A stretch of DNA of 55,769 bases from Rhodobacterales bacterium (GTDB lineage: Bacteria > Pseudomonadota > Alphaproteobacteria > Rhodobacterales > Rhodobacteraceae). The stretch lies in the NCBI GenBank assembly GCA_002747325.1, contig PDOZ01000038.1, positions 1 through 55,769 of the forward strand. The letters are read 5' to 3'. Below are positions 35,762-43,606 of the stretch, in pieces (within the stretch, counting starts at the first letter, position 1; each line of letters begins with the position of its first letter). The position numbers and the translations under genes are program-made. The notes below the pieces were generated by a model. The model worked only from the letters and a program-made list of their open reading frames with translations. It had not been told where the DNA came from and did not search any database.

Positions 35762-35855
35762 AGTCCCCCGCTTATAGCGCAAAATTCTTAACAGAATCTC
35801 AACATCTGCCAGAAACTTGCGACAAAAACACCCAAAGTCCACTCACAATCCCGTT

Positions 35856-35897
35856 TTTGCCGCAATCCGCACTGTCGGAACGGGTCTTTGCGGCAAA
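35856..35897. promoter_or_regulatory. Inverted repeat in the ldt/DUF882 divergent promoter region
   Basis: TTTGCCGCAA (35856-35865) and TTGCGGCAAA (35888-35897) are a perfect 10-bp inverted repeat with a 22-bp spacer. It lies in the 338-bp gene-free region 35762-36099 between two divergent cell-wall genes, as expected for a shared operator. CGATTAACCAAAT at 35904-35916 nearby resembles a CtrA half-site. The rest of the gap shows no convincing gene. Confidence 0.5.
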
Positions 35898-36099
35898 TCG
35901 GTCACGATTAACCAAATCTTCAGACCTTTAAGCAATAATTCGCTCAAATGCGTTGAAAAACGGAGATGTGACAATGCCGGGACTTGGCCCACGATTCGCT
36001 TTATGTCATAAGCCGGGCATCGCTTGGGGGCCTCGATTGAGGAAAGGCGAAATAGGCCAGTGTTTACAGGCTGATAGAGGACAAAGTGGGCTGAGACCT

Positions 36100-36669
36100 A
36101 TGGGCATGAACACGACTTCGATGATGAGCCGGCGCGCGGTTCTGGGCGCCTTTGCGGCGAGTGCGGTTACCGCCGCCCCAACCTTCTCCAAAGCAGCCGG
36201 TTTTCTGCGCGGTGGTGGCGATATTCGCCGCATTGCGATGTATTCCGGGCGCACCGGCGAAAGCATCAACACAATTTATTGGATCGAGGGCAAATATATC
36301 AAAGAAGCCCTGCGCGAGGTTAACCACTTCATGCGCGATTGGCGGGTCAATCAGGCAATCAATATCGACACCCGCACCATCGACATAATGGCCGCGTCGC
36401 ACGCCCTGCTCGACGTGAACGAGCCATACATGCTGCTCTCGGGCTACCGCTCCCCCGCCACCAACGCCATGCTGCGCTCACGTTCGCGCGGCGTTGCCCG
36501 CAATTCGCTGCACATCAAGGGACAAGCCGCAGATCTGCGCCTGAAACACCGCTCGGTGAACCAGATGTTCCGCGCCGCGCGGGCCTGCAATGCGGGCGGG
36601 GTCGGGAAATATTCCGGCTCCAACTTCGTGCATATGGATTGTGGCGTGGTGCGCAGCTGGGGCCGTTAA
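36100..36669 (+). CDS. DUF882/YcbK-type M15 peptidase, Tat exported
   Basis: A 189-residue periplasmic protein. Its twin-arginine signal is SRRAVLGAFAASAVTAAPTF. The DUF882 (peptidase M15A) domain follows: LSGYRSPATNAMLRSRSRGV, the metal ligands in NSLHIKGQAADLRL (His and Asp), and a final His in SNFVHMDCG, in the expected order. Relatives cleave or bind peptidoglycan peptides. The ATG at 36100 or the one at 36106 could be the start; neither has a strong ribosome-binding site, although GAGGACAAAG lies about 12 bases upstream. Divergent from the L,D-transpeptidase gene, with which it probably works in wall remodelling. Confidence 0.85.
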   Translation: MGMNTTSMMSRRAVLGAFAASAVTAAPTFSKAAGFLRGGGDIRRIAMYSGRTGESINTIYWIEGKYIKEALREVNHFMRDWRVNQAINIDTRTIDIMAASHALLDVNEPYMLLSGYRSPATNAMLRSRSRGVARNSLHIKGQAADLRLKHRSVNQMFRAARACNAGGVGKYSGSNFVHMDCGVVRSWGR

Positions 36670-36829
36670 AGCGGTTCGGGAGCCGTCGGTTTTGGCCCTT
36701 GGTGCTTTCATGGAGCTGTAGCACGCTTCGTTAGAGGAACGTCACGAATCACGGATGTGGGGATGTGGGCTTGGGAGTGCGGCTTCGGATTTGCATTACA
36801 AGCCGGGGGGCAGCCCCTCGAAACCTACT

Positions 36830-36894
36830 ATTAACTGGGGGTTTCACACCCCCAGACCCTCACTTTTAACTGGGGGTTTCACACCCCCAGACCC
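36830..36894 (+). repeat. 29-bp direct duplication, each unit a hairpin
   Basis: The same 29-bp unit occurs at 36830-36858 and 36866-36894, separated by 7 bp. Each contains CTGGGGG and CCCCCAG around TTTCACA, so each unit can fold into a 7-bp hairpin. It lies between the DUF882 gene and the motif at 36900-36921 in the 605-bp gap 36670-37274. Confidence 0.85.
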
Positions 36895-36899
36895 CCGTG

Positions 36900-36921
36900 G
36901 AGTATTTCTCCTAAGAAGAAG
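36900..36921 (+). repeat. AAGAAG motif copy
   Basis: GAGTATTT, CTC, CTAAGAAG and AAG in order: the recurrent motif, here placed just after the two hairpin units, downstream of the DUF882 gene and 4 bp before repeat B3. Confidence 0.75.
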
Positions 36922-36925
36922 GGGG

Positions 36926-37032
36926 TAGAGCGTTTGACGAAATACCTGACACAAAGAGCATCCGCTAACGCGCCCAAAATCTCTGATTTCAGGCAACGTT
37001 AAGTGAGGCAGGTTTTTCGTATAACGCTTTAA
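36926..37032 (+). repeat. Palindromic intergenic repeat B, copy B3
   Basis: About 107 bp, from TAGAGCGTTTGACGAAATACC to GGTTTTTCGTATAACGCTTTAA, with the shared core CTAACGCGCCCAAAATCTC, TGATTTCAGGCAACGTTAAG. It marks the left edge of an AT-rich islet (37033-37500). Confidence 0.8.
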
Positions 37033-37274
37033 TGGGAATACGCTTTGGAAAAAATCTAGCGGTATTGTATAAGCCCTTTAGCAATTAGAGGATTAGAACC
37101 TTACAACCGGAATTGTATCGTTTGACTATAACGCACCTGGCCCATATCCTTGGTCCGCTGGCTCAGGCCGCATAACCATGAAACCCTCGGCACCGCCCGA
37201 GCCGCTTTTCAACATAGTACGAGACATTCCTGGCGGTGCCCGTTGAGCAGGCAGCGTATTCAAAGGAGTACAAA
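37033..37274. other. AT-rich islet flank, no convincing gene
   Basis: The first 100 bp are AT-rich (TATTGTATAAG, CAATTAGAGG). From about 37130 to 37245 the composition returns to GC-rich. A minus-strand frame there (SGSGGAEGFMVMRPEPADQG...) could be a gene remnant, but I do not recognise it and it lacks a ribosome-binding site. Confidence 0.4.
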
Positions 37275-37472
37275 ATGCCCAAAGCAGGAATTTATGCAAT
37301 TGTTGTAGCACTTATAATTGGTGCACTTGCATTCTGTTTAGCGTATTTAGGTCTGAAACTCACAGGCCACAAAAAGAATTTTCGTCCAGCATTACAGTTT
37401 GGCTTGTATTTTGCCATTGCTATTGCTGCCATTACTATTCCTGTTTTCTCAATCACCGCAGCAAAGCCGTAA
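37275..37472 (+). CDS. 65-residue two-TM membrane protein, atypical composition
   Basis: A tiny protein starting at the ATG at 37275, with a good AAGGAG nine bases upstream. Two hydrophobic segments (about 5-24 and 38-58) are joined by a basic loop, LTGHKKNFRP. No family is recognised. Its codons (GTT, GCA, TTA, ATT) and about 42% GC contrast sharply with the neighbours near 65%, so it was probably acquired recently. It sits between repeats B3 and A3. A hairpin-forming repeat follows it instead of a classical terminator. Confidence 0.65.
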   Translation: MPKAGIYAIVVALIIGALAFCLAYLGLKLTGHKKNFRPALQFGLYFAIAIAAITIPVFSITAAKP

Positions 37473-37500
37473 TGTGCGCGACCATCTCTCAGAAACGCGC

Positions 37501-37618
37501 CTATAAAGACGTGATTTCAGATCAGCAATTAAAACTCGCTGCCTCTTCATCCGCATCCTGCTGATTTTAAACGCAAATTTTGCTGCGCCCTATTGCAGAT
37601 CAAATCTATTTTGCTCTA
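37501..37618 (-). repeat. Palindromic intergenic repeat A, copy A3
   Basis: Read on the minus strand it begins TAGAGCAAAATAG, TTTGATCTGCAATAGG at 37618, passes AGCAAAATTTGCG, AAATCAGCAGGATGCGGATG and GCGAGTTTTAATTGC, and ends near 37501 with CTTTATAG. It is more diverged than A1 and A2 but clearly aligned along its length. Its right end supplies the TAG stop of the CLC channel gene. It marks the right edge of the AT-rich islet. Confidence 0.75.
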
Positions 37619-39304
37619 GCTGTGTTCTTCAGCGGCGGTTTCGGCGAGGGCGCGGTTGTAGGACATCAGGGCGTCGACATGGTGCAGGCTGCCCCAAAGT
37701 TCGGGGGCTTCGCCTTCGCCGGAGATGGTGACGACCGGGATGACGGCGCTGTCGGAGGTGTCGAACAGGCCGAGCGCCACATCGAGCGAGGCGTGGCGGT
37801 CGACATAGGTGCCCTTCTCGATCAGGTTCCAGCAGGTTTCTTCCGATGCAGCATCCGCGTCGCCCAGTTTGCGCATCACCCGGCCAACATCCACTTCAGA
37901 GAGCAGGTAGACATGCGGGCCAGCGGCAAGGCGTTTGCCGCGCCGTTCCAGTTGGGTCAGGAAGAAGGAGCGGTCGACGATGCGTGAGGCGATGGCGGAG
38001 GAGAGCGACACCGAGACCATGACCGCGATGCCGGTTTGCCAGTCGCCGGTCAGTTCAAACACGATCAGCGTGGTGGAAATCGGTGCGCCCAGCACCGCTG
38101 CCGCCACCGCCCCCATGCCTGCCAGGGCGTAGACCGTGGCGTAGCCGGACACTTCGGGCAGGAGTGCGGTGGCTACAAGGCCAAAGGCCAGCCCGGTCAA
38201 CGCCCCCACCATCAGCGCGGGGGAGAACATGCCGCCGCCCATGCGTCCGGCCATGGTGATGGCCACGGCGATGATTTTCAGCACCACGAACACCACCGCC
38301 TCATGGAACAGGAACCGCCCGGTCAGCGCGTCGGACATGGTTTCATAGCCCACGCCGATGATGTGCGGGAACCAGATGGCCAGCCCGCCAAGTAACAGCC
38401 CCGCGAGGGCCGGGCGCAGGACGGGCGGCAGGCCGGTCTTTTTCTGAAAGTGATCGGCAAGGGTTTCCGCCACGAAAACCGAACGCATCAGCAGCACGGC
38501 GACGATGCCCGCGACCACCCCGAGCAGCAGGAAGGCGGGCAATTCGACATAAAAGGCGACGCCGCCCTCGCGGGGCAGGATGAACTCGGTCACATCGCCG
38601 AAGCGCAGACGGTTGATCACCGTGCCGGACACGGCGGCGATGGCGATGGGGGCGAAAGCATGCACCGCGAAGTGGCGCAGCACCACTTCCAGCGCGAAGA
38701 GCGCCCCCGCAATCGGGGCGTTGAACGAGGCCGAAACCGCTCCGGCCACGGCGCAGCCCAACAGGTCGCGCCCGGTAATGCCGCTGGCGTTGATACGGGT
38801 CGAAATCCAGGTCGAGATCACCGCCGCGAGATGCACGACCGGGCCTTCGCGCCCGGTGGAGCCGCCGGTGGAGAGGGTGATGAACGACGCCAGCGCCGAT
38901 CCAAGCCCCGCGCGCATTTCCACCCGCCCTTCTGAGAGCGCCGACCCTTCGATCACATCCGCCACCGCGCGCACCCTTCCGTCCGGGGTGAAGGTGTTGA
39001 GGATCACCCCCACCACCAGCCCACCGCCCATCGGGATGACCAAAATCCAATACCACGGCAGGGTCTCGGCCCAGCTGCGCAGCCGGTTCACATCTTCGGT
39101 CTGATACAAAAACGCCTGCAATTCCTCGATGCCAAGGCGAAAGGACAGCGCCGCCAGTCCGGCGCAAACCCCGATCACCAGCGCCAGAAACCAGAACCAG
39201 ACCTGCTGCGGCCCGTTGTCGCGGATCAGGCGCCAAACGGTCTTCCCATCCCCCACAAAGGGCAGAACGACGTTTTCAAACAGGAATTTCCCGCCATTTT
39301 TCAA
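37616..39304 (-). CDS. CLC-family chloride channel/antiporter with CBS domain
   Basis: A 562-residue membrane protein of the CLC family. Ion-pathway motifs appear in order: STGGSTGREGPVV with the gating glutamate Glu153, then GRMGGGMFSPALMVGA near 350-365 (GxFxP motif), and the segment GAPISTTLIVFELTG. The gating glutamate suggests proton-coupled exchange or a gated channel. The C-terminal 100 residues resemble CBS domains (DVGRVMRKLGDAD, VDRHASLDVALGLF). The stop TAG lies in the end of repeat A3. It is divergent from the D-lactate-type dehydrogenase gene across 69 bp. Confidence 0.92.
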   Translation of the reverse strand: MKNGGKFLFENVVLPFVGDGKTVWRLIRDNGPQQVWFWFLALVIGVCAGLAALSFRLGIEELQAFLYQTEDVNRLRSWAETLPWYWILVIPMGGGLVVGVILNTFTPDGRVRAVADVIEGSALSEGRVEMRAGLGSALASFITLSTGGSTGREGPVVHLAAVISTWISTRINASGITGRDLLGCAVAGAVSASFNAPIAGALFALEVVLRHFAVHAFAPIAIAAVSGTVINRLRFGDVTEFILPREGGVAFYVELPAFLLLGVVAGIVAVLLMRSVFVAETLADHFQKKTGLPPVLRPALAGLLLGGLAIWFPHIIGVGYETMSDALTGRFLFHEAVVFVVLKIIAVAITMAGRMGGGMFSPALMVGALTGLAFGLVATALLPEVSGYATVYALAGMGAVAAAVLGAPISTTLIVFELTGDWQTGIAVMVSVSLSSAIASRIVDRSFFLTQLERRGKRLAAGPHVYLLSEVDVGRVMRKLGDADAASEETCWNLIEKGTYVDRHASLDVALGLFDTSDSAVIPVVTISGEGEAPELWGSLHHVDALMSYNRALAETAAEEHS

Positions 39305-39373
39305 CCGAATGTCTCCTCGGGCTTTGCATCCCCCGCCGGGCCGCGTAAAAGGCGGAAAACCGGGGGGTATACC

Positions 39374-40738
39374 ATGAATGATGCAGCGATTTCTGCGCTT
39401 GAAGCGATGTTAGGCGATCGGGTGAGCCGGTCCAAGTCCGATCTGGAGGCGCATGGCGGTTCCGAGACCCATTTTGCCCTCTGCCCGCCGGAAGCGGTGG
39501 TCTATCCGCACTCGACCGAAGAGGTCTCCGCCATTTTGCGCCTGTGCAACGCGCATGGCTGCCCGGTGATCGGCTTTGGCGCGGGCACCTCGCTGGAGGG
39601 GCATACCAGCGCGGTTTCCGGCGGCATCAGCGTCGATTTTTCCCGCATGAACAAGCTCATTGAGGTGCGCCCGGCGGATATGCAGGCGGTGGTGCAACCG
39701 GGGCTGACCCGCGAAGAGTTGAACCGCGAATTGCGCGCCACCGGGCTGTTTTTCTCCGTCGATCCCGGCGCCAATGCGGCGATGGGCGGCATGGCGGCGA
39801 CCCGCGCTTCCGGCACCACGGCGGTGCGCTACGGCACGATGAAGGACAACGTGTTGGCGCTGGAGGTGGTGCTGGCGGATGGGCGCGTGATCCGCACCGG
39901 GTCGGGGGCGCGCAAATCCTCTTCGGGCTACGACCTGACCGCGCTGATGCTCGGCTCGGAGGGCACGCTGGGGCTGATTACGGAACTGACCGTGCGCCTG
40001 CATGGCCAGCCGGAAGCGACCAGCGCCGGGGTCTGCGCTTTCGACACGATTGAGGACGCGGTTTCGACCGTTTCCGCCGTCATGCAGGCCGGGGTGCCGA
40101 TGGCGCGCATGGAGTTTCTCGACGCCGATGTGGTGCGCGCGGTCAACGCCTATTCCGGCTCCGACATCCCGGAACGCCCGCATTTATTCGTGGAATTTCA
40201 AGGCTCTGAGAGCGGCGTGGCGGAAGATGCGGAGATGTTTGCCGCGCTGGCAGAGGATTTTGGCGCGGGCGATATCCGCACCGCGACGCTGGCCGAAGAT
40301 CGCAACGCGCTCTGGACCGCGCGCCACCATGCCTATTGGGCCATTCTGGGGCTTAGGCCCGGCGCAACGGCGCTGGTGACGGACATTTGCGTGCCGATGT
40401 CGAAGCTGGGGGAAGCGGTCGAAGAAACCCGCGCCGACATTGCCGCCGCTTCGATTCCGGGGCCGATTGTGGGCCATGTGGGCGACGGGAATTTCCACGC
40501 CATTTTGCTGGTCGAACGCGGCAATGAGGCGGAACTGGCAGAGGCCAAGGAGATCGGCGCGCGGCTGGCGGAACGCGCCCTGCGATTGGGCGGCACCATC
40601 ACCGGCGAACACGGCGTCGGCCTCGGCAAACGCGCTTACATGGCGGCGGAACATGGCGAGGGCTGGGAGTTGATGGGCACGATCAAACAAGCGCTTGATC
40701 CGAATAACATCCTCAATCCGGGCAAGCTGGTGCCATAA
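39374..40738 (+). CDS. FAD-linked oxidase, D-lactate dehydrogenase type
   Basis: A 454-residue flavoenzyme of the vanillyl-alcohol-oxidase/PCMH superfamily. The FAD-binding part has CPVIGFGAGTSLEGHTSAV (63-81), GGMAATRASGTTAVRYGTMKDNV and GSEGTLGLIT; the C-terminal FAD-oxidase domain has PGPIVGHVGDGNFHAIL and GTITGEHGVGLGKR. This matches the cytochrome-linked D-lactate dehydrogenase and GlcD group, which oxidise 2-hydroxyacids at the membrane. D-lactate, glycolate or D-2-hydroxyglutarate are all possible; the absence of glcE/glcF beside it argues against glycolate oxidase. Confidence 0.88.
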   Translation: MNDAAISALEAMLGDRVSRSKSDLEAHGGSETHFALCPPEAVVYPHSTEEVSAILRLCNAHGCPVIGFGAGTSLEGHTSAVSGGISVDFSRMNKLIEVRPADMQAVVQPGLTREELNRELRATGLFFSVDPGANAAMGGMAATRASGTTAVRYGTMKDNVLALEVVLADGRVIRTGSGARKSSSGYDLTALMLGSEGTLGLITELTVRLHGQPEATSAGVCAFDTIEDAVSTVSAVMQAGVPMARMEFLDADVVRAVNAYSGSDIPERPHLFVEFQGSESGVAEDAEMFAALAEDFGAGDIRTATLAEDRNALWTARHHAYWAILGLRPGATALVTDICVPMSKLGEAVEETRADIAAASIPGPIVGHVGDGNFHAILLVERGNEAELAEAKEIGARLAERALRLGGTITGEHGVGLGKRAYMAAEHGEGWELMGTIKQALDPNNILNPGKLVP

Positions 40739-40755
40739 TCTAAGGCGAAATCATT

Positions 40756-42405
40756 CTACCCCGCCAGCAAAGCCCGCGCCGCAGAGCGCGCCTCGTCGCT
40801 GATCACATCGCCCGACAACATGCGGGCAATCTCGTCGACCCGCGCCGGGGCGTCGAGCGGCTCGACGCGGCTCAGGGTCGCCCCGGACACCACCTCTTTC
40901 GCCACCCGCCAGTGATGCCCGCCAAGCGCGGCGACCTGCGGCGAATGGGTCACGACCAGCACCTGCCCGCCCTCATCCGCCAGCCGCAACAGCCGCCGGC
41001 CCACCGCATCCGCCGTAGCCCCGCCAACGCCGCGGTCGATCTCGTCGAAAATCATCGTCAGCCCGCCCGCATCCCGCGTCAGACAGACCTTGAGCGCCAG
41101 CAAAAAGCGCGACAATTCCCCGCCAGACGCGATCTTGTTGAGCGGACCGGCGGGGGCGCCGGGATTGGTGGCGACGGTGAAAATCACCTCATCCGCCCCG
41201 TCCGGCCCCGCTGCGCCGGGGGTGATTTTCGTTGTAAATTCAGCGCGTTCCATCTTTAACGGCGCCAGTTCTGCCCCCATCGCCGCATCAAGCGCCCGCG
41301 CCGCTTTCTGCCGCGCCGCACTCAGATCCGCCGCCGCCGCGCGGTAGGCCGCCTCCGCCTCCTGCGCCGCCGCCTGCAACGCCGCCAAATCCCCCGCGCC
41401 CGCATCCAGCGCGTCGAGTTTGGTCGCGATTTCCGCCGCCAGCGCACCCAGATCGTCCGCTGCGACCCCGTGTTTGCGCGCCAAGGCCCGGATGGCGAAC
41501 AGCCGCTCCTCGCAACGCTCCAACTCGCCCGGATCGAAGGCCAACGCTTCCATCGCCGCCTCAACCCCGGCCTGCGCCTCGGTCAGTTCCACCAGCGCCC
41601 GGCCCAGCGAATCGAGCGCCGCATCCAGCGTCCCGCCCGCCTGATCCGCCACACCTTCCAGCCAGCGCAGCGCATCCCCCATGCGCCCCTCCGCGCCCTC
41701 GCCGTAGGCCAACGCCTGCGCCGCGCGCGACAAATCCTCGCCGATGCGCTGCCCCGCCTGCATTCGGCGGCGGGCATCGTCCAACGCGGCCTCCTCCCCC
41801 GGCTCCGGCGCCAGCGCCTCCAGCTCCGCCCCCGCATGGCGCAGAAATTCCTCTTCCGCGCGCGCCGCCGTCAACCGCGCCTCCGCCGCCGCCAAAGCCT
41901 TCGCCGCCGCCCGCTGCGCCGCCCAGGCCCGCCGCGCCGGGCCGGTGTCGATCTTGCCAAAGTCGTCGAGCAAAGCGCGGTGGGCACGCGGGTTGAGTAA
42001 GCCGCGATCATCCTGTTGTCCGTGCAATTCGACCAGCGTTTCCGACAGGGCGCGCAGCACCTCGCCGGAAGCGCGCCGGTCGTTGATCCACGCCGTCTTG
42101 CGCCCGTCGGATTTGTTCACCCGCCGCAGGATCACCTCATCCCCCACCGGCAGCCCCGCCTCCTCCAGCACCGCCCGCGCCGCGTGGCCCGCCGGCAGGT
42201 CAAATACCGCCGAAACCTCGCCCTCGCGGGCCCCTTCGCGCACCAGTTCCGCCCGGCCCCGCCAGCCCAGCACAAAGCCCAGACTGTCGAGCAGGATCGA
42301 CTTGCCCGCCCCGGTCTCGCCGGTCAGCACGTTCAAACCCGGCCGGAACTCAAGCTCCAGCCGGTCAATGATCAGAATGTCGCGAATGTCGAGCGCGCGC
42401 AGCAT
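40756..42405 (-). CDS. recN: DNA repair protein RecN
   Basis: A 549-residue SMC-like ATPase for double-strand-break repair. Walker A is LTGETGAGKSILLD (27-40); a long Ala/Glu/Arg-rich coiled-coil arm fills about 150-370; the C-terminal head has IASGGELSRFLLALK (ABC signature), LTMIFDEIDRGVGG (Walker B) and VLVVTHSPQVAA. Length is typical. It follows bamD after 6 bp and so is probably in its transcript. Confidence 0.95.
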   Translation of the reverse strand: MLRALDIRDILIIDRLELEFRPGLNVLTGETGAGKSILLDSLGFVLGWRGRAELVREGAREGEVSAVFDLPAGHAARAVLEEAGLPVGDEVILRRVNKSDGRKTAWINDRRASGEVLRALSETLVELHGQQDDRGLLNPRAHRALLDDFGKIDTGPARRAWAAQRAAAKALAAAEARLTAARAEEEFLRHAGAELEALAPEPGEEAALDDARRRMQAGQRIGEDLSRAAQALAYGEGAEGRMGDALRWLEGVADQAGGTLDAALDSLGRALVELTEAQAGVEAAMEALAFDPGELERCEERLFAIRALARKHGVAADDLGALAAEIATKLDALDAGAGDLAALQAAAQEAEAAYRAAAADLSAARQKAARALDAAMGAELAPLKMERAEFTTKITPGAAGPDGADEVIFTVATNPGAPAGPLNKIASGGELSRFLLALKVCLTRDAGGLTMIFDEIDRGVGGATADAVGRRLLRLADEGGQVLVVTHSPQVAALGGHHWRVAKEVVSGATLSRVEPLDAPARVDEIARMLSGDVISDEARSAARALLAG

Positions 42406-42411
42406 GAAGGA

Positions 42412-43290
42412 TCAGAGCCACTCGCCCTTGATCACCTGCCGGTACAGCGCCGCGAGCCAGCCCGTGCCGGTCGCGCGCGGCTCCAGCCCCTTCTCGGTCA
42501 ACAGCTTATAGGCATCCTCATACCATTCGGTGCCCTTGAAATTGTGCCCCAGAATGGCGCCCGCGCTCTGCGCCGCGTCGTTCATGCCCAAAGACAGGTA
42601 GCTCTCGACAAGGCGATACAGGGCTTCCGGCGTGTGCGACGTGGTCTGGAATTGCTCCACCACAACGCGGAAACGGCTGATCGCGGCGGTGAAATGGCCG
42701 CGCTTGAGGTAATAGCGCCCGATTTCCATCTCCTTGGCCCCGAGATGGTCAAAGGCAAGGTCAAACTTCAGGATGGCGGAGCGGGCATATTCCGTGCTGG
42801 GATATTTTTCGATCACCTCGCGCAGGGCTTGCAGCGCCTGAAAGGTCAGCCCCTGATCGCGGCCAATCGCCTCGATCTGGTCGTAATAGGACAGGGCCAG
42901 CAGATATTGCGCATAAGCCGCTTCGCTGTCGCCGGGATAAACGGTCAGGAAGCGCTGCGCCGCCGCCCGGCTGTCCTCGAAATCGTGGCCCTTGTGGTAG
43001 GCATAGGCCTGCATGATCAGGGCGCGTTTGGCCCATTCGGAATAGGGGTAAAGCCGCTCGACCTCGCCGAACCACTTGGCCGCGTCGTCATTATTTCCCT
43101 CTTCGAGATCGTATTCCGCACGGGTGAAAATCTCCTCGGCGGTATATTCCTCAATCGGCTTTTCTTCCACCGCTTTATAGGCGAACAGGTCGTTGAACCA
43201 GCCGCCCCCGCCGCCGGTGCCACCGGAAGAACAGGCCGTCAGCGCGCCCGCCAACACCAACGCGGAACCCAGCCGCAGCTTGCGGGTCAT
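42412..43290 (-). CDS. bamD: Outer membrane assembly lipoprotein BamD
   Basis: A lipoprotein of 292 residues in the BAM complex, which inserts beta-barrel proteins into the outer membrane. The signal is MTRKLRLGSALVLAGALTAC with lipidated Cys20, then a Gly-rich linker. TPR repeats follow (AEEIFTRAEYDLEEGNNDDA, EWAKRALIMQAYAYHKGHDF, EAAYAQYLLALSYYDQI). The ATG at 43329 would add 13 residues and cannot be excluded. It lies upstream of recN in one unit. In relatives lpxC usually separates ftsZ from bamD; here only a gene-free gap does. Confidence 0.92.
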   Translation of the reverse strand: MTRKLRLGSALVLAGALTACSSGGTGGGGGWFNDLFAYKAVEEKPIEEYTAEEIFTRAEYDLEEGNNDDAAKWFGEVERLYPYSEWAKRALIMQAYAYHKGHDFEDSRAAAQRFLTVYPGDSEAAYAQYLLALSYYDQIEAIGRDQGLTFQALQALREVIEKYPSTEYARSAILKFDLAFDHLGAKEMEIGRYYLKRGHFTAAISRFRVVVEQFQTTSHTPEALYRLVESYLSLGMNDAAQSAGAILGHNFKGTEWYEDAYKLLTEKGLEPRATGTGWLAALYRQVIKGEWL

Positions 43291-43606
43291 CCCGCCCGTT
43301 TCCGTCGTCCTCTTGGCCTTCACATTCATGCGCCCGAACCCCCGATTATGGCCGACGCGCACAGCAAAAACGCGCATCAGGCAAAAGCATGATTGATTCC
43401 GGGATGCAGCCCCCCGGTTTGCGTGCCCCTTCCCTAGCACATAAAACGGCGGGGCAAAATGGTTTCGCCGGGGTTTTTGCGCATTTTAGCAATGCGTGCC
43501 CATCCCGGCCAAACGGAGCATAACCCCTTGATTTTCAAAGCAAAAGGGCCAGCACGCGGCCAGCCCCTTGCAGAATTTTTTTTTCAATCCGTGCTTTCGC
43601 GCCGAA
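43291..43606. other. Gene-free gap between bamD and ftsZ
   Basis: About 316 bp without a credible gene. On the minus strand, downstream of ftsZ, a run of nine A/T (43571-43579) and an imperfect hairpin (AAGGGGCTGGCC ... GGCCCTTTT, around 43540-43570) may end the dcw transcript. The bamD promoter is probably in 43330-43500. No trace of lpxC is present. Confidence 0.5.

Noticed and set aside
37126..37311. A 61-codon minus-strand gene (GSGGAEGFMVMRPEP...)
   Set aside because: No ribosome-binding site, overlap with the start of a better small gene, and no family recognised; at most a remnant.
40739..40758. Another end of repeat A (TAAGGCGAAATCATTCTA)
   Set aside because: It resembles the left end of family A over 18 bp only and could be chance, so it is not listed as a copy.
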